Shown: in pieces, positions 1 to 11,092 of the stretch | Layout of the letters: the number at the start of each line of letters is the position of its first letter | Position numbering within the stretch: the stretch's first letter is position 1 | Source of the DNA: Lachancea dasiensis | Taxonomy: Eukaryota > Ascomycota > Saccharomycetes > Saccharomycetales > Saccharomycetaceae | NCBI GenBank assembly: GCA_900074725.1 | Contig: LT598455.1 | Span: 1,055,802 to 1,119,801 of the forward strand | DNA: 64,000 nt | Direction of reading: 5' to 3' | The notes under the pieces: generated by a model | Told to the model about the DNA's origin: nothing | Database searches by the model: none | Seen by the model: the letters and a program-made list of their open reading frames with translations, nothing else | Made by a program: the position numbers and the translations under genes

Positions 1-2043
1 TGTACACGCATTTGATTCTGCAGTATTCGGGTCAAATCAGCAACGATTTGTGTTTGTGGGGCTGCTTTCCCTGGTCGTCGGACCAGAGCGCCATAGTCGT
101 AGTAGACTCGTGGGGTTTCTGGAATTGGTGTAACATTTTCTGCACTGTGGCCATATACGCTTCAGAGCTTTTCGGCAATAGCTGATGGGGCCAGAGCTTC
201 GCAAACAGGTCGAAATTTATAGTAATTTTATAGAATTTTTACGATGTTAATGGTGTTTTCGAGGTGTTTATCACGTCTAACCAGATAGTGTTCATGCAAA
301 GATGTTTGTTGGACAGATTCGAGGCCTCATCTAGCGACTTCTTCGGGAGCCAACATTTCTCGTATCAGACTGTAAAGCGGTTCTCGTCCATACCCATTTG
401 ACGGGCTCAGAGCTTGACTCAATGTTGCATAATTTAATCATCCTTGAAAGTATGTTGTCCCTTTTGAAGCTAGACGTTAGAATATGAACCACGAAGACTC
501 ACATCCAACAAAAACCTTTCCTTAACACTAGCCGTGCTCTCCTGAGCACACGGTAGAAAAACCCGAATAAAAAAAAAAACTTCAGTCTGGCATATGTGAC
601 TATGCAAAAGCATCCAGGACACGACGTCCCAGCTTCAAACTGCTACAGAAAATGGCGGATCCATAAACCAAGAAAAGTAAGCTCCATTGGGTTACGACAA
701 AACGAGAGTTTGTCACAATCGTCATAACTATGGTTTGAAACCCATTTGCGTAGATTTCCTTACCGAAGACACCGCTGGAATTCGCAGAATTCCAGGGGAC
801 AGAAGATATAAAAACTCAGGAGAGTAACAGGACCATGGCAAGCCACAGCACCTGTACATCAACCGAGTTTCTACTCTAATGAGTGGATTTAAACGATTTG
901 TAAAAATTTTTAAATCTCATTGCGTTTTCCGCATACGGTCTGGTGGGAGACTTTCAACCCAAAGCTTAATTGGCGTTCCCGCCTGGAACGTGAGTCCATT
1001 GTGCAAGCTTCGATCAGTGACGATTCTTCGGCTATGGGTCCGCGTCATGACAAGAACTGTTTGTCTAGGTGAAAATCCATTCAATCAGCTCCTTATATAC
1101 CTCGAATGGGGTTACCCGTCTCTGATATTTTTCCACGATATCCCAGCCCAGGGCAAGCGGAAATCTACATTCAGACCGACGCAGTTTTACAATGGTAGCC
1201 CACGAGTGTACGGTGATGCAAAGGTCATCCAGGCTTGTGAAAGAAACTGCCAACGCTATTTGACTGGTCGTCGCTTTTTTCTTCGTACTTTTTTTGGTAT
1301 TTGCTTTTGTTGCGTGCTGAGTTAATTCACGGCCTCCTTCTAGAGTTATAGAGCTAGGAACTACGCTTTGATCTGTATGTGGCTTATAGATCACTTCACG
1401 TATTGTTAAGCATGTAAATGCCTGTATGATTTTCTCTCTACAACTGTTGTTCGCAATGGTCTAGAATCATGATTGTGCTCAAACGGGGTCTTGGAGTAGT
1501 AGTCAGCCTTCTGTTAGAGTTACTTTCTCAAAGGAGGCTAATAGGTGGAGACGCCAGACTCCTCACTCAGATGTTTTTTGTACACTCGAATATCTTCCTT
1601 GGTGCCCGGACTTTTTACTGACGCCAGTTGGTCACTATGTACAAAACTGGCGTTCTACCGGTCATATAGTCTTTAGTCGCTAATGATTGACCATTATGGC
1701 GGCTTTAGGACCAGTTGATCGGGTGGCATTTGGGATCTTGACAAGAATGCTCAGATTAGGCTGTTACATGCGAATGGTGGAGCCTCTCGGAAAGTTGAGG
1801 TGATCTTATCCACTGCCACCAAACGTTTCTAATCACTAGACACAGGTTCCAAGCCCCAGAGACCTGGTCACATAGCCAATGTACCCAAACCTGGCCCTGC
1901 CCCTGGCGTCTTGGACTGAGAATGTACCATACCATCTCGTATGAAGGTACCTCTTGACTTCAATTAGCAACTAAGAGCCCAAGACCGTAGGTTTGGAGTG
2001 ATGCTACTGACACGGCACCCATACGACGACGTCTGCGGGGCTG
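1..2043. other. Long gap with no intact gene
   Basis: No intact gene is recognised in these two kilobases. A plus-strand open frame (879-1325, 148 codons, preceded by a TATAAAAA-like motif near 806) and several minus-strand open stretches look partly protein-like, but none starts convincingly and reads through to a known family. The part nearest SSN8 presumably holds its promoter. No tRNA signature and no AT-rich centromere-like block was seen. Confidence 0.5.
800..1620 (-). pseudogene. Possible relic of a broken coding sequence, family unknown
   Basis: Read on the minus strand, this span gives successive protein-like stretches in different frames, including one open for more than 100 codons that lacks an ATG and has an amphipathic, charged tail (segment EKYQRRVTPFEVYKELIEW). 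Base composition resembles the neighbouring genes. This suggests a decayed gene or mobile-element coding region with several breaks. I could not assign a family. It may instead be chance open sequence in a GC-moderate genome. A similar protein-like minus-strand stretch lies at the left edge (about 1-240) and could belong to the same relic or to a gene outside the window. Confidence 0.28.
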
Positions 2044-2943
2044 ATGTCCGCCAGCTATTGGGAATCAACTCAGCGGCTTAAGTGGCAACATACGAGGGAA
2101 AGCTTGTCAGCAGAAAGACGTCAATTATGGCTGTTGGAATGCCAGTTGTTTCCGCAGGGGCTGACGGTGACCATGGAGAACAGTAAAGGGCAAGGCGAGC
2201 CCGTGACGCGGAACATACCGATTACTAGCATCGAAATGCACTACGGAAGGGATTATAACCTCAGAATCTATTGCTATTTTTTGATAATGAAATTGGGTCG
2301 GAGGCTGAATATTCGGCAATATGCCTTGGCAACAGCGCATGTATATCTTTCACGATTTTTGCTTCGTGCCTCGGTCCGAGAGTGCAACTTGTACTTGCTT
2401 GTTACCACTTGCATATACCTTGCGTGCAAAGTCGAAGAATGCCCTCAGCATATCCGATCCTTGGTTAACGAGGCCCGGTCTTTGTGGCCCGAATTTGTTC
2501 CACCAGATCCAACCAAGGTGACAGAGTTCGAATTTTATGTATTGGAAGAGCTACAAAGTTACCTAGTGGTTCACCACCCATACCGCTCGATGGAACAAAT
2601 TGTTCAGGCCTTACACACGGAACCTTACGGCTTGACACTGTCCGCCGATGATCTGCAGAACACATGGTCGTTAATTAACGACAGCTACATTACCGATGTA
2701 CACTTGATATTTCCTCCCCATGTCATTGCCATGGCTTGTTTTTTCGTGATCGTGTGTTTACAGAAAAACCAATGGTCTTCTTACCAAGAGACTTTCAACC
2801 GATTCATAGCAGAGTCGCAGGTCGATTTAGCCGAAGTGATGAATACTATTCAAGATCTAATTGCCCTCTACGATTGTTGGGACAGGTATAACGAGCCTTG
2901 GATCAAATTTTTATTGCACTCGTTATACTCGCGTCGCGGTTGA
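2044..2943 (+). CDS. SSN8: Cyclin C of the Mediator kinase module
   Basis: Cyclin C (Ssn8/Srb11), the partner of the Cdk8 kinase Ssn3 in the dissociable kinase module of Mediator; it acts in the nucleus, mostly in repression of stress and glucose-regulated genes. The 299-residue protein carries the family N-terminus (YWESTQRLKWQ), the first cyclin fold with the conserved LACKVEECP segment near residues 126-134, and the EFEFYVLEEL helix that follows. It lacks the insert that the S. cerevisiae protein carries in the second fold, so it is slightly shorter (323 residues there). The ATG at 2044 gives the expected N-terminus. In S. cerevisiae SSN8 neighbours SAM50; here the two are about 13 kb apart, so a rearrangement separated them. 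Confidence 0.96.
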   Translation: MSASYWESTQRLKWQHTRESLSAERRQLWLLECQLFPQGLTVTMENSKGQGEPVTRNIPITSIEMHYGRDYNLRIYCYFLIMKLGRRLNIRQYALATAHVYLSRFLLRASVRECNLYLLVTTCIYLACKVEECPQHIRSLVNEARSLWPEFVPPDPTKVTEFEFYVLEELQSYLVVHHPYRSMEQIVQALHTEPYGLTLSADDLQNTWSLINDSYITDVHLIFPPHVIAMACFFVIVCLQKNQWSSYQETFNRFIAESQVDLAEVMNTIQDLIALYDCWDRYNEPWIKFLLHSLYSRRG

Positions 2944-3326
2944 TTTTGACACTTTCTTTAGTGATTTGCCGGAGAAGGAATGAAACTACTAATCGATCTA
3001 GAATGCTTCATCTAAGGCCTCGTGCTTTTTACAACGCGGCAGAGCCGTTGTCTGGAGCTCGCTTTTATCGCTGATCTGTCTTAACTCGCTTGTCACGAAG
3101 GTTGGCCCATTCTGAAAAATTTAAGCATGTCGAACCACATTTAAACACATCATCATTATAAGCCCATCAAGCACAGGATCGACATCAAGTGGCACAGCAA
3201 TTTTGCTGCGAACATTCGTTTTAATAGCTGTTCAATTCCTGTCGACCGGGATTTGGGGCTATTCTCAAATATTTCTGAGCTTGCAGGACCATTGATCAAC
3301 CAGACACATTGGAGATTATTTAAATT
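2944..3326. other. Intergenic, promoter side of the ceramide synthase
   Basis: 383 bases between SSN8 and the next co-oriented gene. It must hold the SSN8 3' end and the promoter of the ceramide synthase. I see AT-rich stretches close to the downstream ATG but no site I can name with confidence. Confidence 0.4.
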
Positions 3327-4451
3327 ATGAGTGGTGAGGTGATCCAGCGAAAGTCGGTCTCTCCATTGAAGCAAGCCAGTGTCGGAGAAAAAAAGAGTGC
3401 TGAAGTCAGCAAAGCGGACAAAAGCGTCAGAACCTCAAAGGAAAAGCAGGCTTCTCGCCATCAGCGCAAAGCCAGAAAAAATGTTTCGTACGTGGATCGC
3501 TACTCAGTGCTCTTGTCGATCCTATTCTTCGCCCTGCTGTATGTCGTGAGCCTTTTCAATCCTGCTTTGACACGTAAGTTCACTACCCTCCAGTACCGAT
3601 ATTCCGGCCTGGAGGACGCGTATGACATTGGGATCGACGATGCTTATGTGGTTGTGACATGTATTGTGGCTCTGGTTTTGGTTCGCTCGTGCTTGCTTGA
3701 GTTTGTACTAAAACCAATTGCTCTGAGCAAGTTCCACATTAGATCCCAAAAATCCCAACAACGATACGCGGAGCAAGGCTGGTCTTTAGTGTACTATACG
3801 TTCTCGTGGGTCTATGGATTTTACCTGTACTATAACTCGCCATATTTTCTAGATTGTGACCACATTTATTTGGAGTGGCCTCATGACAGTCTCTCGGGAA
3901 CTTTTAAGCTCTATTATCTCCTACAAATGGCATCATGGCTACAACAGATTTTGGTCCTGAATGTAGAGGAGAGACGCAAGGATCACTGGCAAATGTTTGC
4001 GCATCATATCATCACCTGCCTGTTGACACTGGGATCCTATTACTACTATTTCAATCGGATCGGTCACGTCATCCTCATCATGATGGACATTGTCGACGTG
4101 CTTCTATCCAGCGCCAAAATGTTGAAATACTGCGGATTTACCACTGCTTGTGATTATATGTTTGCCGTTTTCTTGGTGTTTTGGGTCTTACTGAGACATA
4201 TTGCTTACAACTACATTTTCTATCATGCTGGGACTAAGGCCCCTCGGTTAATGGCCAATGGGGAATGCGTCGCTTCTGCAGTACAGAAAAGATGCTGGAC
4301 ACCCATGATCATTGATGTGTTTTTATGGTTACTAGGAGGTTTGCAGGTTATTACTATCATATGGATGGCCCTGATTTTGAAGGTTTTGATTAAAATTATA
4401 AAAGGCGGCAGCGCCGAAGATGTCAGGAGTGACGCGGAAGATAGTGACTGA
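3327..4451 (+). CDS. LAC1: Ceramide synthase catalytic subunit (Lac1/Lag1 type)
   Basis: Acyl-CoA-dependent ceramide synthase of the endoplasmic reticulum, which N-acylates sphingoid bases with very-long-chain acyl-CoA. The 374-residue protein has a basic, lysine-rich cytosolic N-terminus, a first membrane segment at about residues 59-79, and the TLC (Lag1) domain with several further membrane segments. The active-site histidine pair lies in FAHHIITCLL near residues 223-232, and the segment LIMMDIVDVLLSSAKMLKY follows. The acidic C-terminal tail (DVRSDAEDSD) resembles the CK2-phosphorylated tail known for this family. S. cerevisiae has two copies (LAC1, LAG1); this is the single pre-duplication form, so the symbol could equally be LAG1. 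The ELO3 gene at 48 kb supplies the C26 chains this enzyme uses. Confidence 0.93.
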   Translation: MSGEVIQRKSVSPLKQASVGEKKSAEVSKADKSVRTSKEKQASRHQRKARKNVSYVDRYSVLLSILFFALLYVVSLFNPALTRKFTTLQYRYSGLEDAYDIGIDDAYVVVTCIVALVLVRSCLLEFVLKPIALSKFHIRSQKSQQRYAEQGWSLVYYTFSWVYGFYLYYNSPYFLDCDHIYLEWPHDSLSGTFKLYYLLQMASWLQQILVLNVEERRKDHWQMFAHHIITCLLTLGSYYYYFNRIGHVILIMMDIVDVLLSSAKMLKYCGFTTACDYMFAVFLVFWVLLRHIAYNYIFYHAGTKAPRLMANGECVASAVQKRCWTPMIIDVFLWLLGGLQVITIIWMALILKVLIKIIKGGSAEDVRSDAEDSD

Positions 4452-4667
4452 GTAATGACTGATCACCACACCTCAAAGAAAAAGGGAAAGGTCAATTAAT
4501 AGTGCTCTGTCAAAATAGATGATGATCTCCCACTCGCAGCATTTAAACATTATTAGCATTAATAGAAAACAAGAAATTGCACTTATTTTAATAACGTTCT
4601 TGACAGCATATTCTAACTAAAGTAAGTCGTATATTATGGGAGGAACTGCAACGATTGTCGCCTTTTA

Positions 4668-6074
4668 TCAAGGGCCAAACTTCAAGGTGACGTAAAGAGA
4701 TAAACACATGACAATAATCCCATAGATCGTTAGCAGCAAGCTGAAGAATTTGAAGAATTGATCTGACTTAGACATCAACTTTCCATTTCTAGCAGCTTCT
4801 GATCCAATTAGTTTGTATCCGAATAGCCCGGGTAATGTGAAGGAGATAGCCGTTGAACCAGTTGCACCAACGACACCCAGGACAAGAGCAAAAGACTTGA
4901 CGTTCAATGCTAAAAGATAGAGTGAGAATATCATAATGGTTGTAATGAGGTAAAAGCGGAAATCGGGGAAAGGCACAGCTCCAGCTGCTTGTAAAGAGCG
5001 GGTCTGCTGCAATTCTTCGTCAGCATCATGACTTGTAGTAGAATAATAACCATTGTCATTTCCCAGCACCAAGCGATCCTCTTCCTCTTCGATGTTCATT
5101 GATATTGGTGTGGCAGTGTGAGTGTGCTCGTGATGGGGGGCATTGTGATCTTCGCACTTGCCAAAATTCAACATTATCCAGTAGATCATGTTGTTTGCGG
5201 CGACACGGGATGGATGAAACAAGAGTGGGAAGGACAAAGTTACCATTACACCGAGGCACAGTTGTCCTACCTTGGTGAATGTCGAGTCTTGGTCATAATT
5301 TAGCATGATGTTTCCTACAACATTGCTGCCAAAGGTCAAGTATCCGCAAAGTCCCACAATCAGAAATAAAACCGAGGAGGTACTCATAGTTGTGATGATA
5401 ACCTTGTTGATATTCTTCATGCTGTTATCCCTCAATTCGTTAACGATGCTGAAGATGTTCATGGAGCCCGTGTAAGCGAAAATGACAATGGAGAAGGTAC
5501 TTATTAGGCCCTTTAGATCGTAAACACGAATCCATGAAACCTCCCCCCTAATTGTTTTGTAACCGTCAGTAAGAAGCACATTTTCCATGAAGGATCCCGC
5601 AACCAGACCAACCATATAGGCAATGGCGAAGAGACCCAGTATACTGGAATACTTCAAACTATCTAGTTTTTTGACCAAAACCAGCGGAAGAATGACCACC
5701 GAGCTCCCTAAGATCCAGCCCTCCCGGGTGCCACCTACAATTCCTGGAAACAAGTCTCCGACTAAGATCAAATAGCTCAAGTTTGTTCCATAACACTGAA
5801 TGAACATCGAGAAATCGAAAAGCAGGGAAAGCGAAGGGTACGTAATGGAACACAAGGTGAAGAACGACGAGCTTCTAGGATCCTTTAAAGTCTTAGAGCA
5901 TTTAGCGAGGACGAAGAGCCCAAAGCCCGATGTTACAGATGCAAACAGAGTCAAAATAACACCTACTAAAACCCCGAAATTTCTGAAAGCGAAGGGAATG
6001 GCCAGCATTCCAGCTCCCACGATTGTTTTCACCAAATTAACAGTGGAGAAGAAAGTAGTAGCATTTCCTTCCAT
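4668..6074 (-). CDS. AVT7: Vacuolar amino-acid transporter, AVT family
   Basis: A member of the AAAP transporter family like the vacuolar Avt5/Avt6/Avt7 exporters. The 468-residue protein begins with the family signature (MEGNATTFFSTVNLVKTIVG, then AGMLAIPFAF) and has about eleven hydrophobic segments. A hydrophilic loop near residues 315-370 is rich in His, Glu and Asp (DHNAPHHEHTHTA). The first ATG of the frame is at 6074; an extension to 6092 would need a GTG start and is not used. AVT7 is preferred over AVT5 or AVT6 because the neighbour AIM19 is also its S. cerevisiae neighbour (YIL088C, YIL087C). Transport direction and substrate are known only for relatives. Confidence 0.85.
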   Translation of the reverse strand: MEGNATTFFSTVNLVKTIVGAGMLAIPFAFRNFGVLVGVILTLFASVTSGFGLFVLAKCSKTLKDPRSSSFFTLCSITYPSLSLLFDFSMFIQCYGTNLSYLILVGDLFPGIVGGTREGWILGSSVVILPLVLVKKLDSLKYSSILGLFAIAYMVGLVAGSFMENVLLTDGYKTIRGEVSWIRVYDLKGLISTFSIVIFAYTGSMNIFSIVNELRDNSMKNINKVIITTMSTSSVLFLIVGLCGYLTFGSNVVGNIMLNYDQDSTFTKVGQLCLGVMVTLSFPLLFHPSRVAANNMIYWIMLNFGKCEDHNAPHHEHTHTATPISMNIEEEEDRLVLGNDNGYYSTTSHDADEELQQTRSLQAAGAVPFPDFRFYLITTIMIFSLYLLALNVKSFALVLGVVGATGSTAISFTLPGLFGYKLIGSEAARNGKLMSKSDQFFKFFSLLLTIYGIIVMCLSLYVTLKFGP

Positions 6075-6264
6075 CGAATCTGCCTTGAACACTAACGTCG
6101 TAGAATAGCCAAGGCCAGTTCCTAGTTCTAGCTTTGTTAATTATTGTTCACGTAGATAGGAATTTAATAAAGTGAAATAGTCACTGCATTAAAATTATCA
6201 GTAGATAACGACGGTATATACACGAATCAACAACTTTACAAAGTGTGAGTCAAAGTTCCATGCA

Positions 6265-7074
6265 ATGAGCGACGAGGTTAATGTTGGGGACAAGCTTCGA
6301 GCGTTGGCCTTGAGAGGACCTGAAAACTTAGTTCAATTGCTCAAACAGCAGGATGAAGAACTGGAAAGTAAATTGGGCCAGGACAGCGGGATTCTGGACC
6401 TCCACAGAGCTATCAATGAGGATCCAGAGCTTAAACAGCGCGTTTCCATGATTCTGGACAAATTCTACAACATGGCCGAGAGAAATGAAGAAGACGTGGA
6501 CGACATTTACGATGCCGAAGAACACCGAGGGAAATCGGCCGCCAGGCTGCGAGATGTAAATGTCACAGAAGAGGTAGTACCGCCCGAGAATTTTAGTCAT
6601 ATAGTAGGTGAGATTTACCGGTCAAGTTTCCCACGACCGGAGAACTTCTCGTTCTTGCAACATAGCCTTCGGCTCAAATCGATCATGGTCCTGATACCCG
6701 AGGAGTATCCCTCCGAAAACACAGACTTTATGGCCCAGGCTGGTATTGAATTGTTTCAAATTGGAATGAGCGGGAACAAGGAACCGTTTGTGAACATTCC
6801 GTGGGACCTTCTAACGAGAGCCCTGGAAGTGGCCATCAATCCAGCAAACCACCCGATTCTGATACATTGCAACAGGGGCAAACACCGCACAGGATGCCTG
6901 GTTGGGTGTATCCGACGATTGCAAAACTGGTCGCTAACGATGATTTTCGACGAGTATCGTCGCTTCGCGTTCCCGAAGGCGAGGGCCTTGGACCAACAGT
7001 TCATTGAGATGTACGACGAGGACAAGATAAAACAAATTGCGGAGGACAAGGACTGGCTGCCGATCAGATGGTGA
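6265..7074 (+). CDS. SIW14: Inositol pyrophosphate phosphatase Siw14
   Basis: Atypical dual-specificity phosphatase of the plant and fungal type that removes the 5-beta phosphate from inositol pyrophosphates such as 5-IP7. The catalytic loop HCNRGKHRTG is at residues 201-210, with the nucleophile Cys202 and Arg208. The catalytic core (from PPENFSHIVGEIYRSSFPRP at about residue 109 to the C-terminus WLPIRW) is very close to S. cerevisiae Siw14, while the first 100 residues are acidic and divergent. Length is 269 residues against 281. It sits head-to-head with the AVT gene across a 190-base promoter and tail-to-tail with AIM19. Confidence 0.95.
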   Translation: MSDEVNVGDKLRALALRGPENLVQLLKQQDEELESKLGQDSGILDLHRAINEDPELKQRVSMILDKFYNMAERNEEDVDDIYDAEEHRGKSAARLRDVNVTEEVVPPENFSHIVGEIYRSSFPRPENFSFLQHSLRLKSIMVLIPEEYPSENTDFMAQAGIELFQIGMSGNKEPFVNIPWDLLTRALEVAINPANHPILIHCNRGKHRTGCLVGCIRRLQNWSLTMIFDEYRRFAFPKARALDQQFIEMYDEDKIKQIAEDKDWLPIRW

Positions 7075-7126
7075 CAACGGGCTACGATGACCGGTTAGAT
7101 TTTTCTTTTTGTAGTGGAATATTTAC

Positions 7127-7540
7127 CTAGCTAAAACCTCCGGATACAAACCTCTTGGTGTAGACCACAGTGTTGGACAGGGCGGCGGAGGAGAGGGCCA
7201 GGGGCCACACCCTGCCATATCTGAGGGCCTTGATGGAACCACGGCCGCCAACGATCAAATACAACGCAGACCAGGCTCCGAGAAACCCGGAACCGCTTTC
7301 CACGTCACCGTCGTAGACTATCCAGGACCCTACAGCCTGGGCTGCTCCGAACAGCAACGCTGTTTTCGTGGTGGGGCCCACGAACTTAGGGCGGGACCAC
7401 ACGCGGAAGATGCCCGTATGGGACTGACCGGCACCAATGGGCGACAAAGCAGCTGGTGAAATCATAGGGGTCGCCAGCAGCATGGCTGCGTTGAGCGCAG
7501 CGGGATAAGGCGTGGAGCTTAAGTTATACAGCACGTCCAT
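7127..7540 (-). CDS. AIM19: Mitochondrial inner-membrane protein Aim19
   Basis: Small integral protein thought to be in the mitochondrial inner membrane; the molecular role is not known. The 137 residues match the family pattern: TPYPAALNAAMLLATP near the start, then KTALLFGAAQAVGSWIVYD, GAWSALYLIVGG and LRYGRVWPLALSSAALSN, giving three to four weak hydrophobic helices. The N-terminus is about 20 residues shorter than S. cerevisiae Aim19 (157). The identification is supported by its position next to the AVT7 orthologue, as YIL087C is to YIL088C. Confidence 0.88.
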   Translation of the reverse strand: MDVLYNLSSTPYPAALNAAMLLATPMISPAALSPIGAGQSHTGIFRVWSRPKFVGPTTKTALLFGAAQAVGSWIVYDGDVESGSGFLGAWSALYLIVGGRGSIKALRYGRVWPLALSSAALSNTVVYTKRFVSGGFS

Positions 7541-7739
7541 GGAAGTACACGGTTTGGGTTGGGCTCAACACAGCTGACGGAAGTGCACAAATACAGCCTT
7601 TTTTGCGCCCTTTGTAGGTCTTAAATCTCTTGCTTGCAGCTAACTTTCTTCAAATATTACACGGTAAACGCAATGACTCTACTTAACTGCGCAATTACGA
7701 TATACCTACTATACAAAATACACCATCAAGAGACCCGCT

Positions 7740-9092
<1,353 letters not shown>

Positions 9093-9390
9093 TTGGGAAA
9101 GTGTTATATTGGTTGTATTTCGATTGTACTATATATATTGTAATGAAAGTTTGAAGCTAAACGGACGGCAGAAGAGCGCTGTTTTTTCAATTATGGTAGG
9201 CGTGCCTCACACGCAGAGCTTGGCATCGCAGCTTGCTTAGCAGTTGAGTCGCGCGCGTACAGACTCTCTGGCAGTCGCGGTGCGTTCCGGTCATATGCAG
9301 TGTACGTATTAATCAATACTTGGGCGTTCTGGCCTCCGGCTTCGGGCTATATGTTGTCTACATTCTAACGGCCACTCGTGGGCATCGGCT

Positions 9391-10854
9391 TCAGGCGTCG
9401 CGAGTAATGTCGTACCATAAGTTGAAGCATTGGTCGGTATCCTCGATGTCTCTCTGCCTGGGGCACTCGCACCGACAGCCGACGCCGAAGTCCTCTGCCG
9501 GCTCCGCCGTCCACGTCATTCCCGCAAGCTTGCCTGCCACATCGCCGCGCGGACGCAGGATATCGGAGTAAGCTGGGTTCTCGGCGTACGGTAGTTGCGA
9601 TCCGGCTTTGTTTATAGGGCAATGCACCAGAGTGGAATGCTGGTAACCAATGTCTCGGAAGTAGTGCACGTCGGCTACGTCTAGGACTATTCCAAGCCCC
9701 AACGAGTGCACCGGAGCATCTCCCCAACGCTCTGTCCAAAATCCACCACTTGCCTCTAGAAATTCAAAATACTTTGCGTACAGGCCCTCACTGAACAGAT
9801 CCACGCGGGCAATCTCAAAATTGCTCCAAAAATGACACAGGTTGAATTCCTCGTTGTCAAATTTATCCTCCACCACGGGTATCTTCCTCGACGCACGTTC
9901 AATCAAAAGTCTTGTGGCGTCCCTGTCGAGTTCCTCAGACTTTCTATATTTCAAGTCTACGAGCAGCTGTTTGATTTTGTCGTCCTTCTCCAGTTCCGGC
10001 TGTATCTCGTGGTCGTAGTTGACAAGCTTGTCCAAAAGGTCGTCGTCGGAGAAAACGTTGTAACCTTGGACAAAGAGGCGCCATAGATTACCAACTTCCA
10101 CATTATTTTGTCTTATGAAGCTGCGTGTGAAGCGAAACAGGTTCGGTACTGTCCAATACAGTTCCTTGATCAGCACGGTGAAACCGTATTTCTTGCCACG
10201 ACGATGCATCTCGAAAAAGGGGTCGTAAGTGAGGTCGCAGAAAAACTCCACGTCGGGCTCCAGCCGCCAGTACCATTCGTATTGACGAACCAGCGGGTGC
10301 TGATAAAAGGCTCCCGCGAAAAACCGACACATCTTATGATAGGACTCCATGTTCCCGTACATAATACCACGATCGCCTTGATCGTCTATACTTTCCTGGA
10401 ATATCGATTGCTCGCGTACGCTTGGCGGGAATTCCCATTCAGCAACACTCAAAACTCCAAAATGCGTTTCTGCGCGCGTTGCAGTTTTGACTAACTGTAC
10501 AAACTCGGGCGTAAATGGCGCGTCGTTCAGAAACACATAAGGATATTGGTACCATTGGTTGAAGTGCCGCTCGATGCTGTGCAAAGACTTCAAAACACCT
10601 TCAATGTCCTCGTTTCGCGTCAGCATCACAAAGGTCGCATTCTGGGCACTGTACTCGAGCTGCTCTCGATACCATGTTGGGTCTAAACACCCTTCAACAA
10701 AAACGCTATCCTGTTTACCATCCAGACTTGAGTACCCAAATGAATCTGTACCTCTCAATCTGCGCCTGCTTCCCTGAATCACACTCCATGCGGCCACCAC
10801 TGTACAGCATAATAGCATGAAACGGAAGCATTTTCGATAGCGTCTGCCTTGCAT
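9391..10854 (-). CDS. KTR5: Mannosyltransferase of the KRE2/MNT1 family (Ktr5/Ktr7 type)
   Basis: Type II Golgi alpha-1,2-mannosyltransferase, glycosyltransferase family 15, expected to act on N- or O-linked mannans. From the ATG at 10854 the 487-residue protein has a basic cytosolic tail (MQGRRYRKCFR) and a membrane anchor at about residues 12-27. The lumenal catalytic domain contains ESYHKMCRFFAGAFYQHP, YWRLEPDVEFFCDLTYDPF and CHFWSNFEIARVDLF, the family signatures. A frame extension to 10893 starts with TTG and is not used. In S. cerevisiae KTR5 (YNL029C) follows the histone pair and its duplicate KTR7 (YIL085C) precedes SDS3; here one gene does both, so it is the pre-duplication form. Confidence 0.93.
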   Translation of the reverse strand: MQGRRYRKCFRFMLLCCTVVAAWSVIQGSRRRLRGTDSFGYSSLDGKQDSVFVEGCLDPTWYREQLEYSAQNATFVMLTRNEDIEGVLKSLHSIERHFNQWYQYPYVFLNDAPFTPEFVQLVKTATRAETHFGVLSVAEWEFPPSVREQSIFQESIDDQGDRGIMYGNMESYHKMCRFFAGAFYQHPLVRQYEWYWRLEPDVEFFCDLTYDPFFEMHRRGKKYGFTVLIKELYWTVPNLFRFTRSFIRQNNVEVGNLWRLFVQGYNVFSDDDLLDKLVNYDHEIQPELEKDDKIKQLLVDLKYRKSEELDRDATRLLIERASRKIPVVEDKFDNEEFNLCHFWSNFEIARVDLFSEGLYAKYFEFLEASGGFWTERWGDAPVHSLGLGIVLDVADVHYFRDIGYQHSTLVHCPINKAGSQLPYAENPAYSDILRPRGDVAGKLAGMTWTAEPAEDFGVGCRCECPRQRDIEDTDQCFNLWYDITRDA

Positions 10855-11092
10855 ACTCAAAGTTTCAATCTCACAAGAAATGCTCCATTTCAAGGAGTGT
10901 TTGAAAGCTTTGCTCGCTGGTTTGTAACTCTTCGGAAGACGGTCTAATGGCTTTGACTAGCCATAAGATGTGTACCAATTAAAGCAGGCATCATCTAAAG
11001 AAGATCGCCGAATACGGACCGAGTAAGTTCAGCGAAGCATAGGAATTGAACCTTTGGGCAGTCTTGACCTAGTTCCTTGATTCTACAAGGGA

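Noticed and set aside
879-1325. 148-codon plus-strand frame in the left gap
   Set aside because: Overlaps equally long minus-strand open sequence, has no recognisable domain and an unusual composition rich in Arg, Phe and Cys; probably chance or antisense to the broken region.
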